In this document: positions 8,817 to 16,886 of the stretch, one piece after another
How positions within the stretch are numbered: the first letter of the stretch is position 1
Layout: every line of letters begins with the position of its first letter
Translations under genes and position numbers: made by a program
Assembly: GCA_963773635.1 (NCBI GenBank)
Contig: CAVZBW010000005.1
Coordinates: forward strand, 2,914,001 to 2,978,000
DNA from: CAVZBW01 sp963773635
GTDB taxonomy: Bacteria; Actinomycetota; Acidimicrobiia; Acidimicrobiales; RAAP-2
DNA length: 64,000 bases
Reading direction: 5' to 3'
Notes under the pieces: model-generated
Told to the model about the DNA's origin: nothing
Databases searched by the model: none
What the model saw: the letters and a program-made list of their open reading frames with translations, nothing else

Positions 8817-9800
8817 TCACCGAGGTCGATCGCCACTCCCAATGCCGTGATGGGCGAGCACCCGATCGAGGCTCGGCCCGACACCGCCCAGCAGCTCCGC
8901 CGAGACCAGCGCCCGCCGCAGGAACACATGGGCCATGCACTCCCACGTGTTGCCGATCCCGCCGTGGACCTGGATCGCCGCCTCGCACACATCGCGAGCG
9001 GCTCTGGCGCAATAGGCCTTGGCGGTCGCCGCTGCGGACAGCGCGTCACCGGGCGGCAAGCCGTCGACGGCCCACGCGGCGTGCAACATGATGCTGCGCG
9101 ACCCCTCCGTCGCGGTATGTGCGTCGGCCAACAGGTGCTGCACCGCCTGGAACGATCCGATGGGTGCTCCGAACTGCCGGCGCTCCCTTGCGTAGCCACA
9201 GGCCAGCTCCACCGCTCCCCGCATGACCCCCACGAGGTCCGCGCACGTCAGCGCCAACCCGAGCGCGGCCCACCTGTCGAGGTCGTCAGCGGAAAGGGCA
9301 CCGATCGGGGTCCCCGCCGACCCCGCCGTGGCCATCCGCCGGGTCACGTCGGCCATGGAGGCGACCCCGGCGAGAGGAAGCTCGACGATCTCGCCTTGGC
9401 GCAGGCCCAGCGCCAGCGACGCGCCGGCGGCATCGACGGCGAGCGAGTCGCCGAGCTCGGACAGGTCGGCGCTCAGTGACACCGTCTCCCGCCCGACGGC
9501 CACCCCTCCGGTCAAGCGACGTAACTCGGTCGCCAGCGTCGGCCCGAAAAACGGCGTGTCGGCCAATCCGTGCCCCAACTCCTCCGCGACGATCGCCACC
9601 TCCACCCCCGAGGCCCAGGCTCCACCGGCACCCGATGCCGAACGCAACTCACGCCAGCCCGACGCGTCCACCGCTGCGTCGATCTTGGCCGAGCGCTCCC
9701 CGTCGTCGAGGTCGACGACCGCCCGCGGCCCCAGGCGTCCAACGACCTGGGTCACGGAATCGCGCAGTGTCTCCTGCTCGGGGGAGAGACGCACGTCCAT
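8817..9800 (-). CDS. Acyl-CoA dehydrogenase family protein (short form)
   Basis: A 327-aa acyl-CoA dehydrogenase: it opens MDVRLSPEQETLRDSV, and ends with the FAD-binding bundle (YARERRQFGAPIGSFQAVQHLLAD, IQVHGGIGNTWECMAHVFLRRA). Like its convergent neighbour it is shorter than the usual 380 aa, as in heteromeric ACADs of sterol or cyclic-acid catabolism. The ATG at 9800 matches the family start; the frame upstream is non-coding. It is divergent from the P450 operon, and the spacer carries an operator-like palindrome at 9901. Role: alpha-beta desaturation of an acyl-CoA. Confidence 0.88.
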   Translation of the reverse strand: MDVRLSPEQETLRDSVTQVVGRLGPRAVVDLDDGERSAKIDAAVDASGWRELRSASGAGGAWASGVEVAIVAEELGHGLADTPFFGPTLATELRRLTGGVAVGRETVSLSADLSELGDSLAVDAAGASLALGLRQGEIVELPLAGVASMADVTRRMATAGSAGTPIGALSADDLDRWAALGLALTCADLVGVMRGAVELACGYARERRQFGAPIGSFQAVQHLLADAHTATEGSRSIMLHAAWAVDGLPPGDALSAAATAKAYCARAARDVCEAAIQVHGGIGNTWECMAHVFLRRALVSAELLGGVGPSLDRVLAHHGIGSGDRPR

Positions 9801-9900
9801 CAAACGTGCTCCACCGGCGGGGCGTCCTCGGCACGGGCCTCGACCCGGATCCGACGATCTGCCATGTCGAGCCACACTACCGCGCCGCTCCATCGTTCTC

Positions 9901-9918
9901 GAAGACGACGTCGATTTC
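9901..9918. promoter_or_regulatory. Operator-like imperfect palindrome between divergent ACAD and P450 genes
   Basis: GAAGACGACGTCGATTTC matches 14 of 18 positions of the perfect palindrome at 21445-21462 and is itself a near palindrome (7 of 9 half-site pairs). It lies in the shared promoter spacer of the ACAD (start 9800) and the P450-TetR operon (start 9988). Candidate binding site for the TetR protein encoded at 11186; inferred from position and similarity only. Confidence 0.4.
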
Positions 9919-9987
9919 ATCTATCTTGACGGTCGTGGCAGCGCGTCCGTGCGTCCATCCCCCACGTGACCGCAAGGAGGGTATCTG

Positions 9988-11181
9988 GTGACCATGACCA
10001 GTGACATCTACTACGACCCGTTCGACATCGAGATCGACAAGGATCCGCATCCGTTGTGGCGCCGCATGCGCGACGAGGCACCCCTCTACTACAACGAGAA
10101 GTTCAATTTCTACGCGCTCAGCCGCTACGACGACGTCGAGCAAGGCCTGGTCGACTGGGACACCTACCGCTCTGGGCGGGGGTCGACGCTCGAGATCATC
10201 ATGGCGAACATGGAGATCCCGCCGGGGCTGATCCTGTTCGAGGACCCGCCGGTGCACGACGTCCATCGCGGCCTGCTCTCGCGGGTGTTCACCCCCAAGA
10301 AGATGAACGCCATCGAGCCGAAGGTGCGGGAGTTCTGTGCTCGCACCCTCGACCCGCTCGTGGGGACCGGCCGTTTCGACTTCATCTCCGACCTGGGCGC
10401 GGTCATGCCGATGCTCACCATTGGCATGCTCCTCGGCATACCCGAAAAGGACCAGGTGGCCATCCGCGACCGCATCGACGAAGGCCTGCGCATCAAGGAG
10501 GAGGAGGAGGTCCCGACGAACGACGTGCTTGCGGCGGGAGGCGAGATCTTCTCCGAGTACATCGACTGGCGAGCCGACAATCCCACCGACGATCTGATGA
10601 CCGAGCTGCTCAACGCCGAGTTTGACGACGAGACCGGCGTGAGGCGGCGGCTCACCCGGGACGAGGTGCTCACCTACGTCATGCTTCTGGCCGGCGCGGG
10701 CAACGAGACGACGACCCGTCTGATCGGCTGGACGGGCGCGGTGCTCTCCGAGCACCCGGATCAGAGAAGAGAGCTCGCCGCCGACCGCTCGCTGGTGCCC
10801 AAGGCGATCGAGGAGATCCTCCGCTTCGAGGCGCCCTCGCCGGTGCAGGCGCGAGTCATGACCCGTGACGTCGAGCACCACGGGCAAAAGGTCGCCGCCG
10901 GCAGCATCATGGTGCTGCTCAACGGATCGGGCAACCGGGACGACCGGCACTTCGATGATGGCGACCGGTTCGACATCCACCGCACGATCGACCATCACCT
11001 GAGCTTCGGCTACGGCATCCATTTTTGCCTGGGCGCCGCGCTGGCGCGTCTGGAGGGTCGGGTCGCGCTCGACGAGGTGCTGCAGCGCTTCCCGGATTGG
11101 CAGGTCGACTGGGACGCGGTGGTACAGGCACACACGCCTACGGTGCGAGGGTGGGAGAGGTTGCCTGCGGCAGTAGCCTGA
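9988..11181 (+). CDS. Cytochrome P450
   Basis: A 397-aa soluble bacterial P450. It has the I-helix oxygen-activation motif LLAGAGNETTT, the K-helix ExxR in EEILRFE and the heme-thiolate loop FGYGIHFCLGAALARLE. The start is GTG 9988, with the near-ideal AAGGAGGG six bases upstream. A second GTG/ATG choice (MTSD) is two codons in. The TetR gene follows four bases after the stop. The family resembles actinobacterial CYPs of steroid, terpene or fatty-acid oxidation; subfamily cannot be set here. It probably introduces the first hydroxyl or oxo group in this catabolic region. Confidence 0.93.
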   Translation: MTMTSDIYYDPFDIEIDKDPHPLWRRMRDEAPLYYNEKFNFYALSRYDDVEQGLVDWDTYRSGRGSTLEIIMANMEIPPGLILFEDPPVHDVHRGLLSRVFTPKKMNAIEPKVREFCARTLDPLVGTGRFDFISDLGAVMPMLTIGMLLGIPEKDQVAIRDRIDEGLRIKEEEEVPTNDVLAAGGEIFSEYIDWRADNPTDDLMTELLNAEFDDETGVRRRLTRDEVLTYVMLLAGAGNETTTRLIGWTGAVLSEHPDQRRELAADRSLVPKAIEEILRFEAPSPVQARVMTRDVEHHGQKVAAGSIMVLLNGSGNRDDRHFDDGDRFDIHRTIDHHLSFGYGIHFCLGAALARLEGRVALDEVLQRFPDWQVDWDAVVQAHTPTVRGWERLPAAVA

Positions 11182-11185
11182 CCCG

Positions 11186-11932
11186 GTGACCGACGTCTCG
11201 GGCATCGGGACCGCCGCCGCCGCCCGCTCGCCGCGGCGTTCACCCAAGGGAGCACGGACCCGCGCCCGCCTGGTGGATGCCGCGAAGCAGGTATTCCAAC
11301 GCGACGGCTTCCTCGAGGCGCGCATCGTGGACATCGCCGAGACGGCCGGGATGGCGCCCGGCTCCTTCTACCACTACTTCGACTCCAAGGAGCAGATATT
11401 CCGCGAGGTCGCGCAGGCCCAGGAGGAACGCCTCACCGCGCCGCCCGACGCGACCGAGGCCGCATCCGCCTCTGCGTCGCCCGGCGCCTCACCCTGGGAC
11501 CGGATCCGGCGGGCCAACCGCCTCTACCTCGAGCGGTACCGCGACGAGGCGGCCCTCATGGGCGTCATCGAGCAGGTGTCGCGGTACGACCCCCACGTCA
11601 ACGCAGCGCGCATGGCGACGATGAAGCACTTCGTCCAGCGGGCGGAGCGGGGCATACGTCACCTCCAGCGGTCGGGCCTGGTCGACCGGCGGATCAAGCC
11701 GTCGATGGCGGCGGACGCGCTCGGCGCCATGGTGGCGCGCTTCGCCGAGCTCTGGCTCGTCCAGGGTTACCGCGACTACGAATTCGACGACGCGGTCGAG
11801 CAGCTCACCGTCCTCTGGGGGAACGCCCTCGGCCTCGCCCCCGACCCCACGTCCCGCCGGCGAGCGCCCCGCACCGAGGGGCGCGCCGCACCGGCGTCAC
11901 CCAACGCGCAGGGGGCGCCGGTCTCCGGATGA
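11186..11932 (+). CDS. TetR/AcrR-family transcriptional regulator
   Basis: A 248-aa regulator with the N-terminal TetR helix-turn-helix (IVDIAETAGMAPGSFYHYFD) at roughly residues 45-65, then a helical ligand-binding domain. The C-terminal tail is low-complexity, Pro/Ala/Arg rich. The GTG start lies four bases after the P450 stop, so it is translated from the P450 mRNA and would be co-regulated with it. It is the only TetR gene in the catabolic region and so the best candidate to bind the palindromes at 9901, 13518, 16429 and 21445. Ligand probably an acyl-CoA or pathway intermediate (inference). Confidence 0.9.
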   Translation: MTDVSGIGTAAAARSPRRSPKGARTRARLVDAAKQVFQRDGFLEARIVDIAETAGMAPGSFYHYFDSKEQIFREVAQAQEERLTAPPDATEAASASASPGASPWDRIRRANRLYLERYRDEAALMGVIEQVSRYDPHVNAARMATMKHFVQRAERGIRHLQRSGLVDRRIKPSMAADALGAMVARFAELWLVQGYRDYEFDDAVEQLTVLWGNALGLAPDPTSRRRAPRTEGRAAPASPNAQGAPVSG

Positions 11933-11967
11933 GTCGGCGCGGCGGTCCCGCTCTGGGCGGTCGCCGC

Positions 11968-13533
11968 TCAAGGGTCGGGCCGCGCCCGCTCGGAGCGCTT
12001 GGTCGAGGCCTCCGACGCCATCTTGGGCCTGACGACCTTGCCCGAGGCCGTGCGGGGGAGCGGGCCGTCCCAGACCACGAGCTCCTCGGGGAGTTTGCGG
12101 CGCGCTGTTCCCCGTCGCAGGAGATGGGCGACCACGTCCCCCAACGCGATGGCCTCGCCCGGCTCGGGCACGACGGCGATCACCAGGCGTTCGCCCGTGG
12201 TCCGGTCCGGCGCGCCAAACGATGCTGATTCACTGGCCCCCGCCAGCCCGGCGAGCGCCGCGTCGATCTCGTCGAGCGAGATCTTCAACCCGTTGCGGTT
12301 CACCACATCCTTGAGACGACCCACCACGGTCAGCCGGTTCCCATTCACCTCGACGAGGTCCCCGCTGCGGAACCATCCGTCCTCCAATGCCCCGGCATTG
12401 TCCTCAGGGTTGACGTAGCCGAGGAACACCCCGGGACCGCGGAGCATCCCTTCCTGCGGCTGGCCGACCGAGCCCACGCGCACCTCGCTTCCCGGCATCA
12501 GTGCCCCGTCGTCCGAGAGCCGTCGCTCACGATCGTCCCCGGGGAGGCTTCCGCTGAAGTTGGGGGCCTCCGACGAGCCGTACACCCGGGCGATCTCGAT
12601 GCCAAACCTGTCGGTGGCCCATTCGAGGAGCGGCCGCGGCAGCATGGCGCCGCCGAGGGCGAGCGTCCGGAGGGTGATGCGGTGGGAGCCTCTCGCCTGA
12701 GCGGATCGCAGCAGTCTCTCGGCGATGACCGGCGCACCCCCGAGGATCGTCGCCCCCTCCCGGTTGAGCCGGTCGAGGGAACGGTCGGGGGCGAACCGGT
12801 CCTCGAGGACGAGCGCGGCATGGCAGTCGGCGGCGAGATGCATCTGCATGATGCCGGCGATGCTGGTCAGCGGGCTCACGAGGAACAGCACGCTGTCGTG
12901 GTCGGCGGACGTGATGCGCGCCATGTTGGCGGCGCCGGCCGTCAGCGTGTTGAGTGAGTGCACCGCGCCCTTGGGCCGCCCGGTCGTCCCCGACGTGAAC
13001 AGGATCAGGGCCGGCGCGTCGAGGTCGGGCTCGAGCGCCCCATCGCCGTCCTCGAGCGCCCCTTCGGGTCCAAGGAGCATCCCGTCGCCAAAGGACTCCA
13101 GCGCGAGCACGTCGGCGTCCCCCGCGTCGACGAGCCGGGCGTGCTCGCGTCCCGGGACGATCAACAGGGCCCGAGGGAAGAGGTTCCGCGCGTGCGCGAC
13201 GTCGGCCGGGCCGCAGCGGCGATCGAGACAGATCGCGGTCGACCCGGAGCGGAGGATCGAGTGGTAGGCCACCACGCCGTCGACCGTGTTGCCGGTGACG
13301 AGGACGACGCCCTGCTGGGGCCGGACGCGATCGGCGAGCCGGGCGGCACCCGCCGCAACGGCCTCGGCGAGCTGCAGCTGGGTCAGTCGCCGAGCGTCGT
13401 CCGCGACCGCGAGAGCGGCGGGACGTCGCAAGGCCGCGGACTCGATGCCGTCGGCCAGCCTGCGGCTGTCCCACCAACCCTCCGACCGGTACCGGTCGGC
13501 AAGGTCCCGGGATACGATCGAATTCGAAATCAG
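11968..13533 (-). CDS. AMP-forming acyl-CoA synthetase/ligase, probable CTG start
   Basis: ANL-superfamily ligase. It has the P-loop FTSGTTGRPKGA, the YGSSEAPN adenine motif, GWFRSGDLVEV and the C-terminal lysine loop PRTASGKVVRP. The last conventional start is TTG 13431, but the frame upstream still reads as ligase (DLADRYRSEGWWDSRRLADG, a standard N-terminus). It contains no ATG, GTG or TTG. GGAGGAG (minus strand, 13541-13547) sits seven bases before CTG at 13531-13533, with ATT directly after, so I place the start at CTG 13533. It activates a carboxylic acid to its CoA thioester, feeding the ACADs. Divergent from the amidohydrolase at 13587. Confidence 0.85.
   Translation of the reverse strand: MISNSIVSRDLADRYRSEGWWDSRRLADGIESAALRRPAALAVADDARRLTQLQLAEAVAAGAARLADRVRPQQGVVLVTGNTVDGVVAYHSILRSGSTAICLDRRCGPADVAHARNLFPRALLIVPGREHARLVDAGDADVLALESFGDGMLLGPEGALEDGDGALEPDLDAPALILFTSGTTGRPKGAVHSLNTLTAGAANMARITSADHDSVLFLVSPLTSIAGIMQMHLAADCHAALVLEDRFAPDRSLDRLNREGATILGGAPVIAERLLRSAQARGSHRITLRTLALGGAMLPRPLLEWATDRFGIEIARVYGSSEAPNFSGSLPGDDRERRLSDDGALMPGSEVRVGSVGQPQEGMLRGPGVFLGYVNPEDNAGALEDGWFRSGDLVEVNGNRLTVVGRLKDVVNRNGLKISLDEIDAALAGLAGASESASFGAPDRTTGERLVIAVVPEPGEAIALGDVVAHLLRRGTARRKLPEELVVWDGPLPRTASGKVVRPKMASEASTKRSERARPDP
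13518..13527. promoter_or_regulatory. Palindrome TCGAATTCGA, candidate operator
   Basis: TCGAATTCGA is identical to the core of the 18-bp palindrome at 21445-21462. It overlaps a second inverted repeat, TCGAA-N6-TTCGA (13524-13539). It lies between the divergent ligase and amidohydrolase genes and overlaps the proposed ligase translation start, where a bound repressor would block both expression units. Confidence 0.45.
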
Positions 13534-13586
13534 ATTCGACTCCTCCGCCTCGAGAGCGCCGGGGCCGCTTCACGGGGAATGCTGCC

Positions 13587-14768
13587 ATGCCGAGCGATGC
13601 CTGGATCTTCGACTTCGACAACCACTACTACGAGCCCGAGGACGCCTTCACGAGGCACCAGGACCGCCGCCTCGGCAACCGTGGTATCCGGTGGGCCGAC
13701 GTCGACGGCAGGCGTCGCCTCCTCGTCGGCGGAGCGGTCAACTCGTACGTCGCCAACCCGACCTTTGATCCCGTCTCGAAGCCCGGCGCGCTGTACGACT
13801 GGTATCGCGGCAACCCCCGGCAGCAGTCCATCCGGGAGGCCTTTGGGGAGCTCGAGCCAATTCGGCCCGAGTACCGCGACCGGGAGGCCCGTCTCGCGGT
13901 GATGGACCGGCAGGGCCTCGCGGGGATCCTGCTCTTCCCGACCCTGGGCGTCGGCATCGAGGATGCGCTCAAACACGATCCCGAGGCATGCGTCGAGGTG
14001 TTCCACGCGTTCAACCGCTGGCTCGGCGAGGACTGGGGATTCTGCTACCGCCGCCGGATTCTGGCGGTGCCGTACCTCCCGCTGCTGGACCCGGCGGCGG
14101 CCGCCGCCGAGCTGCGGCGCGTCGTCGACGCCGGTGCCACCGTCGTGAACGTGCGGAACGGGCCGGTCCCCGTCCCCGGCGGGTACCGGTCTCCGTTCGA
14201 TCCGCCCTACGACCCGTTTTGGGCGCTCGCCGACGAGGCCGGCATCGTCGTTGCCACGCACGCCGGCGTCGACGGCTACGACGCCGTGGTCCAGATGTGG
14301 GAGCCGGGCGGGGGCGAGAGCTCGCTGTTCCGCTCGCCCCTGCGGGGAGTCGTCACCAAGGGGCGGGCCGTGAGCGACTTCTACGCAGCCGCCCTCTGCC
14401 ACCGGCTCTTTGAACGGCATCCTCGGCTGCGTATGGCGAGCGTCGAGAACGGGGCCTCGTGGGTCCCGGACCTCCTCCACCGTCTCGACGACGCGGCCAA
14501 CCGCAACCCGGGCTACTTCTCGGAGCATCCGCGCGGCCTCTTCGGGGAGCATGTCTGGGTCACGCCGTTTTGGGAGGACCGCGTTCCGGAGCTGTTGGGC
14601 GACGTCCGCGCCGACCGGCTCCTCCTCGGGTCGGACTGGCCGCATGCCGAAGGCACCCGGGAGCCCGCGGACTTCGTTTCCCAGACGCTTCAGGGTCTTG
14701 CGGACGGCGACGTCCGCCGCATCGCGCGGGAGAACGCGCTCGACCTCCTCGGGATGCCGCAGCTCTGA
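13587..14768 (+). CDS. Amidohydrolase-2 family protein
   Basis: A 393-aa TIM-barrel metal hydrolase. The N-terminal FDFDNHYYEP replaces the classical DxHxH; mid-protein it has VVATHAGVDGY, and near the C-terminus LLLGSDWPHAEGT with the catalytic Asp. This long form is common next to acyl-CoA dehydrogenases and P450s in actinobacterial catabolic clusters, where members act as decarboxylases or ring-opening hydrolases. The ATG follows CGGGGAAT. It is divergent from the acyl-CoA ligase and shares the palindrome at 13518. Substrate unknown. Confidence 0.88.
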   Translation: MPSDAWIFDFDNHYYEPEDAFTRHQDRRLGNRGIRWADVDGRRRLLVGGAVNSYVANPTFDPVSKPGALYDWYRGNPRQQSIREAFGELEPIRPEYRDREARLAVMDRQGLAGILLFPTLGVGIEDALKHDPEACVEVFHAFNRWLGEDWGFCYRRRILAVPYLPLLDPAAAAAELRRVVDAGATVVNVRNGPVPVPGGYRSPFDPPYDPFWALADEAGIVVATHAGVDGYDAVVQMWEPGGGESSLFRSPLRGVVTKGRAVSDFYAAALCHRLFERHPRLRMASVENGASWVPDLLHRLDDAANRNPGYFSEHPRGLFGEHVWVTPFWEDRVPELLGDVRADRLLLGSDWPHAEGTREPADFVSQTLQGLADGDVRRIARENALDLLGMPQL

Positions 14769-14776
14769 CACCCCGC

Positions 14777-15178
14777 TCAGGCCGGCGGCACCTCGACCTC
14801 GCGCCGCTCGATGAGCCAGCGGCCTCCCGATCTGACGAACGTATCCCGGTACCGGCCCGCGACCTGTGGGGTCACCCTGCCGTCGATGGTCCGAACGAAC
14901 AGGAAGTCCGAAACCGATCTCGCATGGTCCCCATCGACGTCGATGATGGCGTTGGTGGTCAGGTGCTTGCCCCGCAACTCCGGTCGCTGCCTCTCTGCGA
15001 ACCACTCCTCGAGCGCGTCCCGGCCCGTGACTACGTCGCCGCCAAACGCGAACGACCCGCCCGGGGTGAACCGCTCGGAGAGGCGCGCGAACTCCCCGTC
15101 GTCACAGAGCTGGCAGTACTCGGCAAGCGTCCTCGAGATGGCGAGCTGGGCGACGACGGCCGACGGATCCGCACTCAC
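14777..15178 (-). CDS. SnoaL-like (NTF2-fold) protein
   Basis: A 133-aa protein of the NTF2/SnoaL type: an N-terminal helix pair (AISRTLAEYCQLCDDGEFARLSERF), TPGGSFAFGG, a GRDALEEWFAERQ helix, and C-terminal strands ending GRWLIERREVEVPP. Members are small isomerases, cyclases, dehydratases or ring-hydroxylating dioxygenase beta subunits. The GTG start overlaps the stop of the ACAD gene at 15175 by four bases (GTGA), so translation is coupled. A larger open frame covers this region but its upstream part is antisense noise. It may act on the enoyl-CoA made by the adjacent ACAD (inference). Confidence 0.85.
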   Translation of the reverse strand: MSADPSAVVAQLAISRTLAEYCQLCDDGEFARLSERFTPGGSFAFGGDVVTGRDALEEWFAERQRPELRGKHLTTNAIIDVDGDHARSVSDFLFVRTIDGRVTPQVAGRYRDTFVRSGGRWLIERREVEVPPA

Positions 15179-16404
15179 CTCGGCCACCGCTCTCTCGGAA
15201 GATCGAGGCCCCGCTCGGCGATGGTGTTGCGCTGGATCTCGTCGGTGCCGCCCCCGATGCGGAGACCGGGGGCGAAGAGGAACCGCTCGATCCACCCCTC
15301 GGCCGTCGGGCCATCGGGAGCGGTCGCCGCCGGCCCCAGCAGCTCGAGCCCGGCGTCCGCCGTGAGGCGGGCGTGCTCGGAGTACAAGAGCTTGGCGACC
15401 GATCCTCCGGCCGGGACCCCGGCACCGCCCGGTGCCCTTGCCTGCAGCAGGTCGAGCAGCCGCTCCCTGGAGACCGCCCTTGCCACCTGTTGGCGCACGA
15501 CCGCCCCCTGATCGCGACCACGCCTCCGGGCGAGCGCGACGAGCGGGACCGCAGCGCGGCCGCTCGTGCCTCCGCCGATCGCGGCCCGTTCGTGGCGGAG
15601 CATGGTCCGCAGGACCGCCCACCCCTCGCCGAGGTCGCCGATCAGGCCGCCGTGGGGTACGAAGGCGCGATCGAGGAATACCTCGTTGAAGTGGTAGGAG
15701 CCGGAGAGCTGGCGCAGAGGGCGGACGTCGACACCCCTCTGCGACATGGGCATGGCAAAGCACGAGAGCCCGCCCCGGCCGGGCACGGACCGTTCGGTGC
15801 GGGCGATGAGCAGCGCGAAGTCGCTGCTGCCGGCCCCCGACGTCCACACCTTTTGACCGGTGACCGACCACCCACCGTCGGCCCGTGTGGCCAGGGTGCA
15901 GATATTGGCCAGGTCGGACCCGGCGGCCGGCTCGGAGAGCAGCTGGCACCAGCTCTGCTCGCCACGGATCACGCCCGGGAGGTGCTCGAGCCGCTGTGCG
16001 TGCGTACCGTGCGCGAACAACACGGGCGGGACCATCTCGAGGGCGACGGCCATCATCTTGGTCGAGACCCCGTAGCGAACCTGCTCCTCGGCCACGACGT
16101 CGTCCTGCCAGCGTGGCGCCCCGCGACCTCCGTATTCGGCGGGCCACGACCGCCCAGCGAGCCCCGCATCGAACAGCTTGTGCTGCCACTGGCTCGTCAC
16201 CTTCAGCGCAGTGCGCTCGCGGGCGCGGTACTCCTCCCGACTGGCGGCGGTGACGACGTGGATGGTCGAGAAGTCCTCAGGGTCCCCCTTGGCCGGAGCG
16301 TGCTCGTCCAACCAGGACCGCACTGCGCTGCGGAAGTCCTCGGGGTCGGCATGCTCGCCGGACCCGATGCCCCCCGTCGGCATGCCGCTGCCCGCGGAGC
16401 CCAT
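15175..16404 (-). CDS. Acyl-CoA dehydrogenase
   Basis: A 409-aa full-length ACAD. It shows SWPAEYGGRG in the N-terminal domain, the WCQLLSEPAAGSDLA FAD/substrate loop, VTGQKVWTSGA, and the C-terminal GLRIGGGTDEIQRNTIAERGL. The long-chain/cyclic-acid FadE type is likely. Its stop overlaps the start of the SnoaL gene. The start at 16404 lies downstream of CCGAATTCGG and of a possible minus-strand -10 box (TGATAC). The N-terminus begins with a Gly-rich stretch; a downstream start is possible. Confidence 0.9.
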   Translation of the reverse strand: MGSAGSGMPTGGIGSGEHADPEDFRSAVRSWLDEHAPAKGDPEDFSTIHVVTAASREEYRARERTALKVTSQWQHKLFDAGLAGRSWPAEYGGRGAPRWQDDVVAEEQVRYGVSTKMMAVALEMVPPVLFAHGTHAQRLEHLPGVIRGEQSWCQLLSEPAAGSDLANICTLATRADGGWSVTGQKVWTSGAGSSDFALLIARTERSVPGRGGLSCFAMPMSQRGVDVRPLRQLSGSYHFNEVFLDRAFVPHGGLIGDLGEGWAVLRTMLRHERAAIGGGTSGRAAVPLVALARRRGRDQGAVVRQQVARAVSRERLLDLLQARAPGGAGVPAGGSVAKLLYSEHARLTADAGLELLGPAATAPDGPTAEGWIERFLFAPGLRIGGGTDEIQRNTIAERGLDLPRERWPR

Positions 16405-16428
16405 CCGAGGACGGTATCAAAGTCGACG

Positions 16429-16438
16429 CCGAATTCGG
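16429..16438. promoter_or_regulatory. Palindrome CCGAATTCGG, candidate operator
   Basis: A perfect 10-bp palindrome 25 bases upstream of the ACAD start at 16404, just before a possible -10 box TGATAC on the minus strand. It shares the CGAATTCG core with the sites at 13518 and 21445. Weaker match than those sites over the full 18 bp (11 of 18), so the assignment is tentative. Confidence 0.35.
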
Positions 16439-16475
16439 AAATGGCGGGCCAGCGTGAGCGGCGGGGGCCCGACTC

Positions 16476-16886
16476 CTATTTGGCCGGACGGTCGCTCAGT
16501 CCCTCGGCCACGATGAACCGGCACCGGCACCGCGCGATGCGCCACCCGTCAGCCGTGCGGACGAGCTCTTCGTCATACACGGCGTGCCGGGCGTCGCCCG
16601 TCGTGCGGTCGACAAACAGGAGGTTGCGCAGCGTCCGTGCGTGGTCGCCGTCGACGGCCTCGATCACCGGTGGACCACCGAGGTGCAGCCCGCCCGGCGC
16701 GCCGGAGAGCATCTTGCGGAGACCGTCGTGACCGGTGAACGCACGCCCGTAGACCTCGTAGGTGGCGTCGACGGTGAAGAGGGCAACCCATCCGTCGAGG
16801 TCGTCGAGGTCGAGGTCGAGGCAGTACCGGGCGAGCAGGTTCCGGATCTCGGCGTGGTCGTCGGGGGTGAGGGCCATCGAGGTCAT
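16476..16886 (-). CDS. SnoaL-like (NTF2-fold) protein
   Basis: A 136-aa NTF2/SnoaL-fold protein: DDHAEIRNLLARYCLDLDLDDLDGWVALF helix pair, then GRAFTGHDGLRKML, and C-terminal strands TADGWRIARCRCRFIVAEG. The ATG at 16886 overlaps the upstream ACAD stop (ATGA), as in the other ACAD+SnoaL pair downstream, so the two are translationally coupled. It is clearly related in layout to the protein at 14777-15178 but diverged. Likely a small dehydratase/isomerase or beta-subunit-like partner; function inferred from context only. Confidence 0.87.
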   Translation of the reverse strand: MTSMALTPDDHAEIRNLLARYCLDLDLDDLDGWVALFTVDATYEVYGRAFTGHDGLRKMLSGAPGGLHLGGPPVIEAVDGDHARTLRNLLFVDRTTGDARHAVYDEELVRTADGWRIARCRCRFIVAEGLSDRPAK

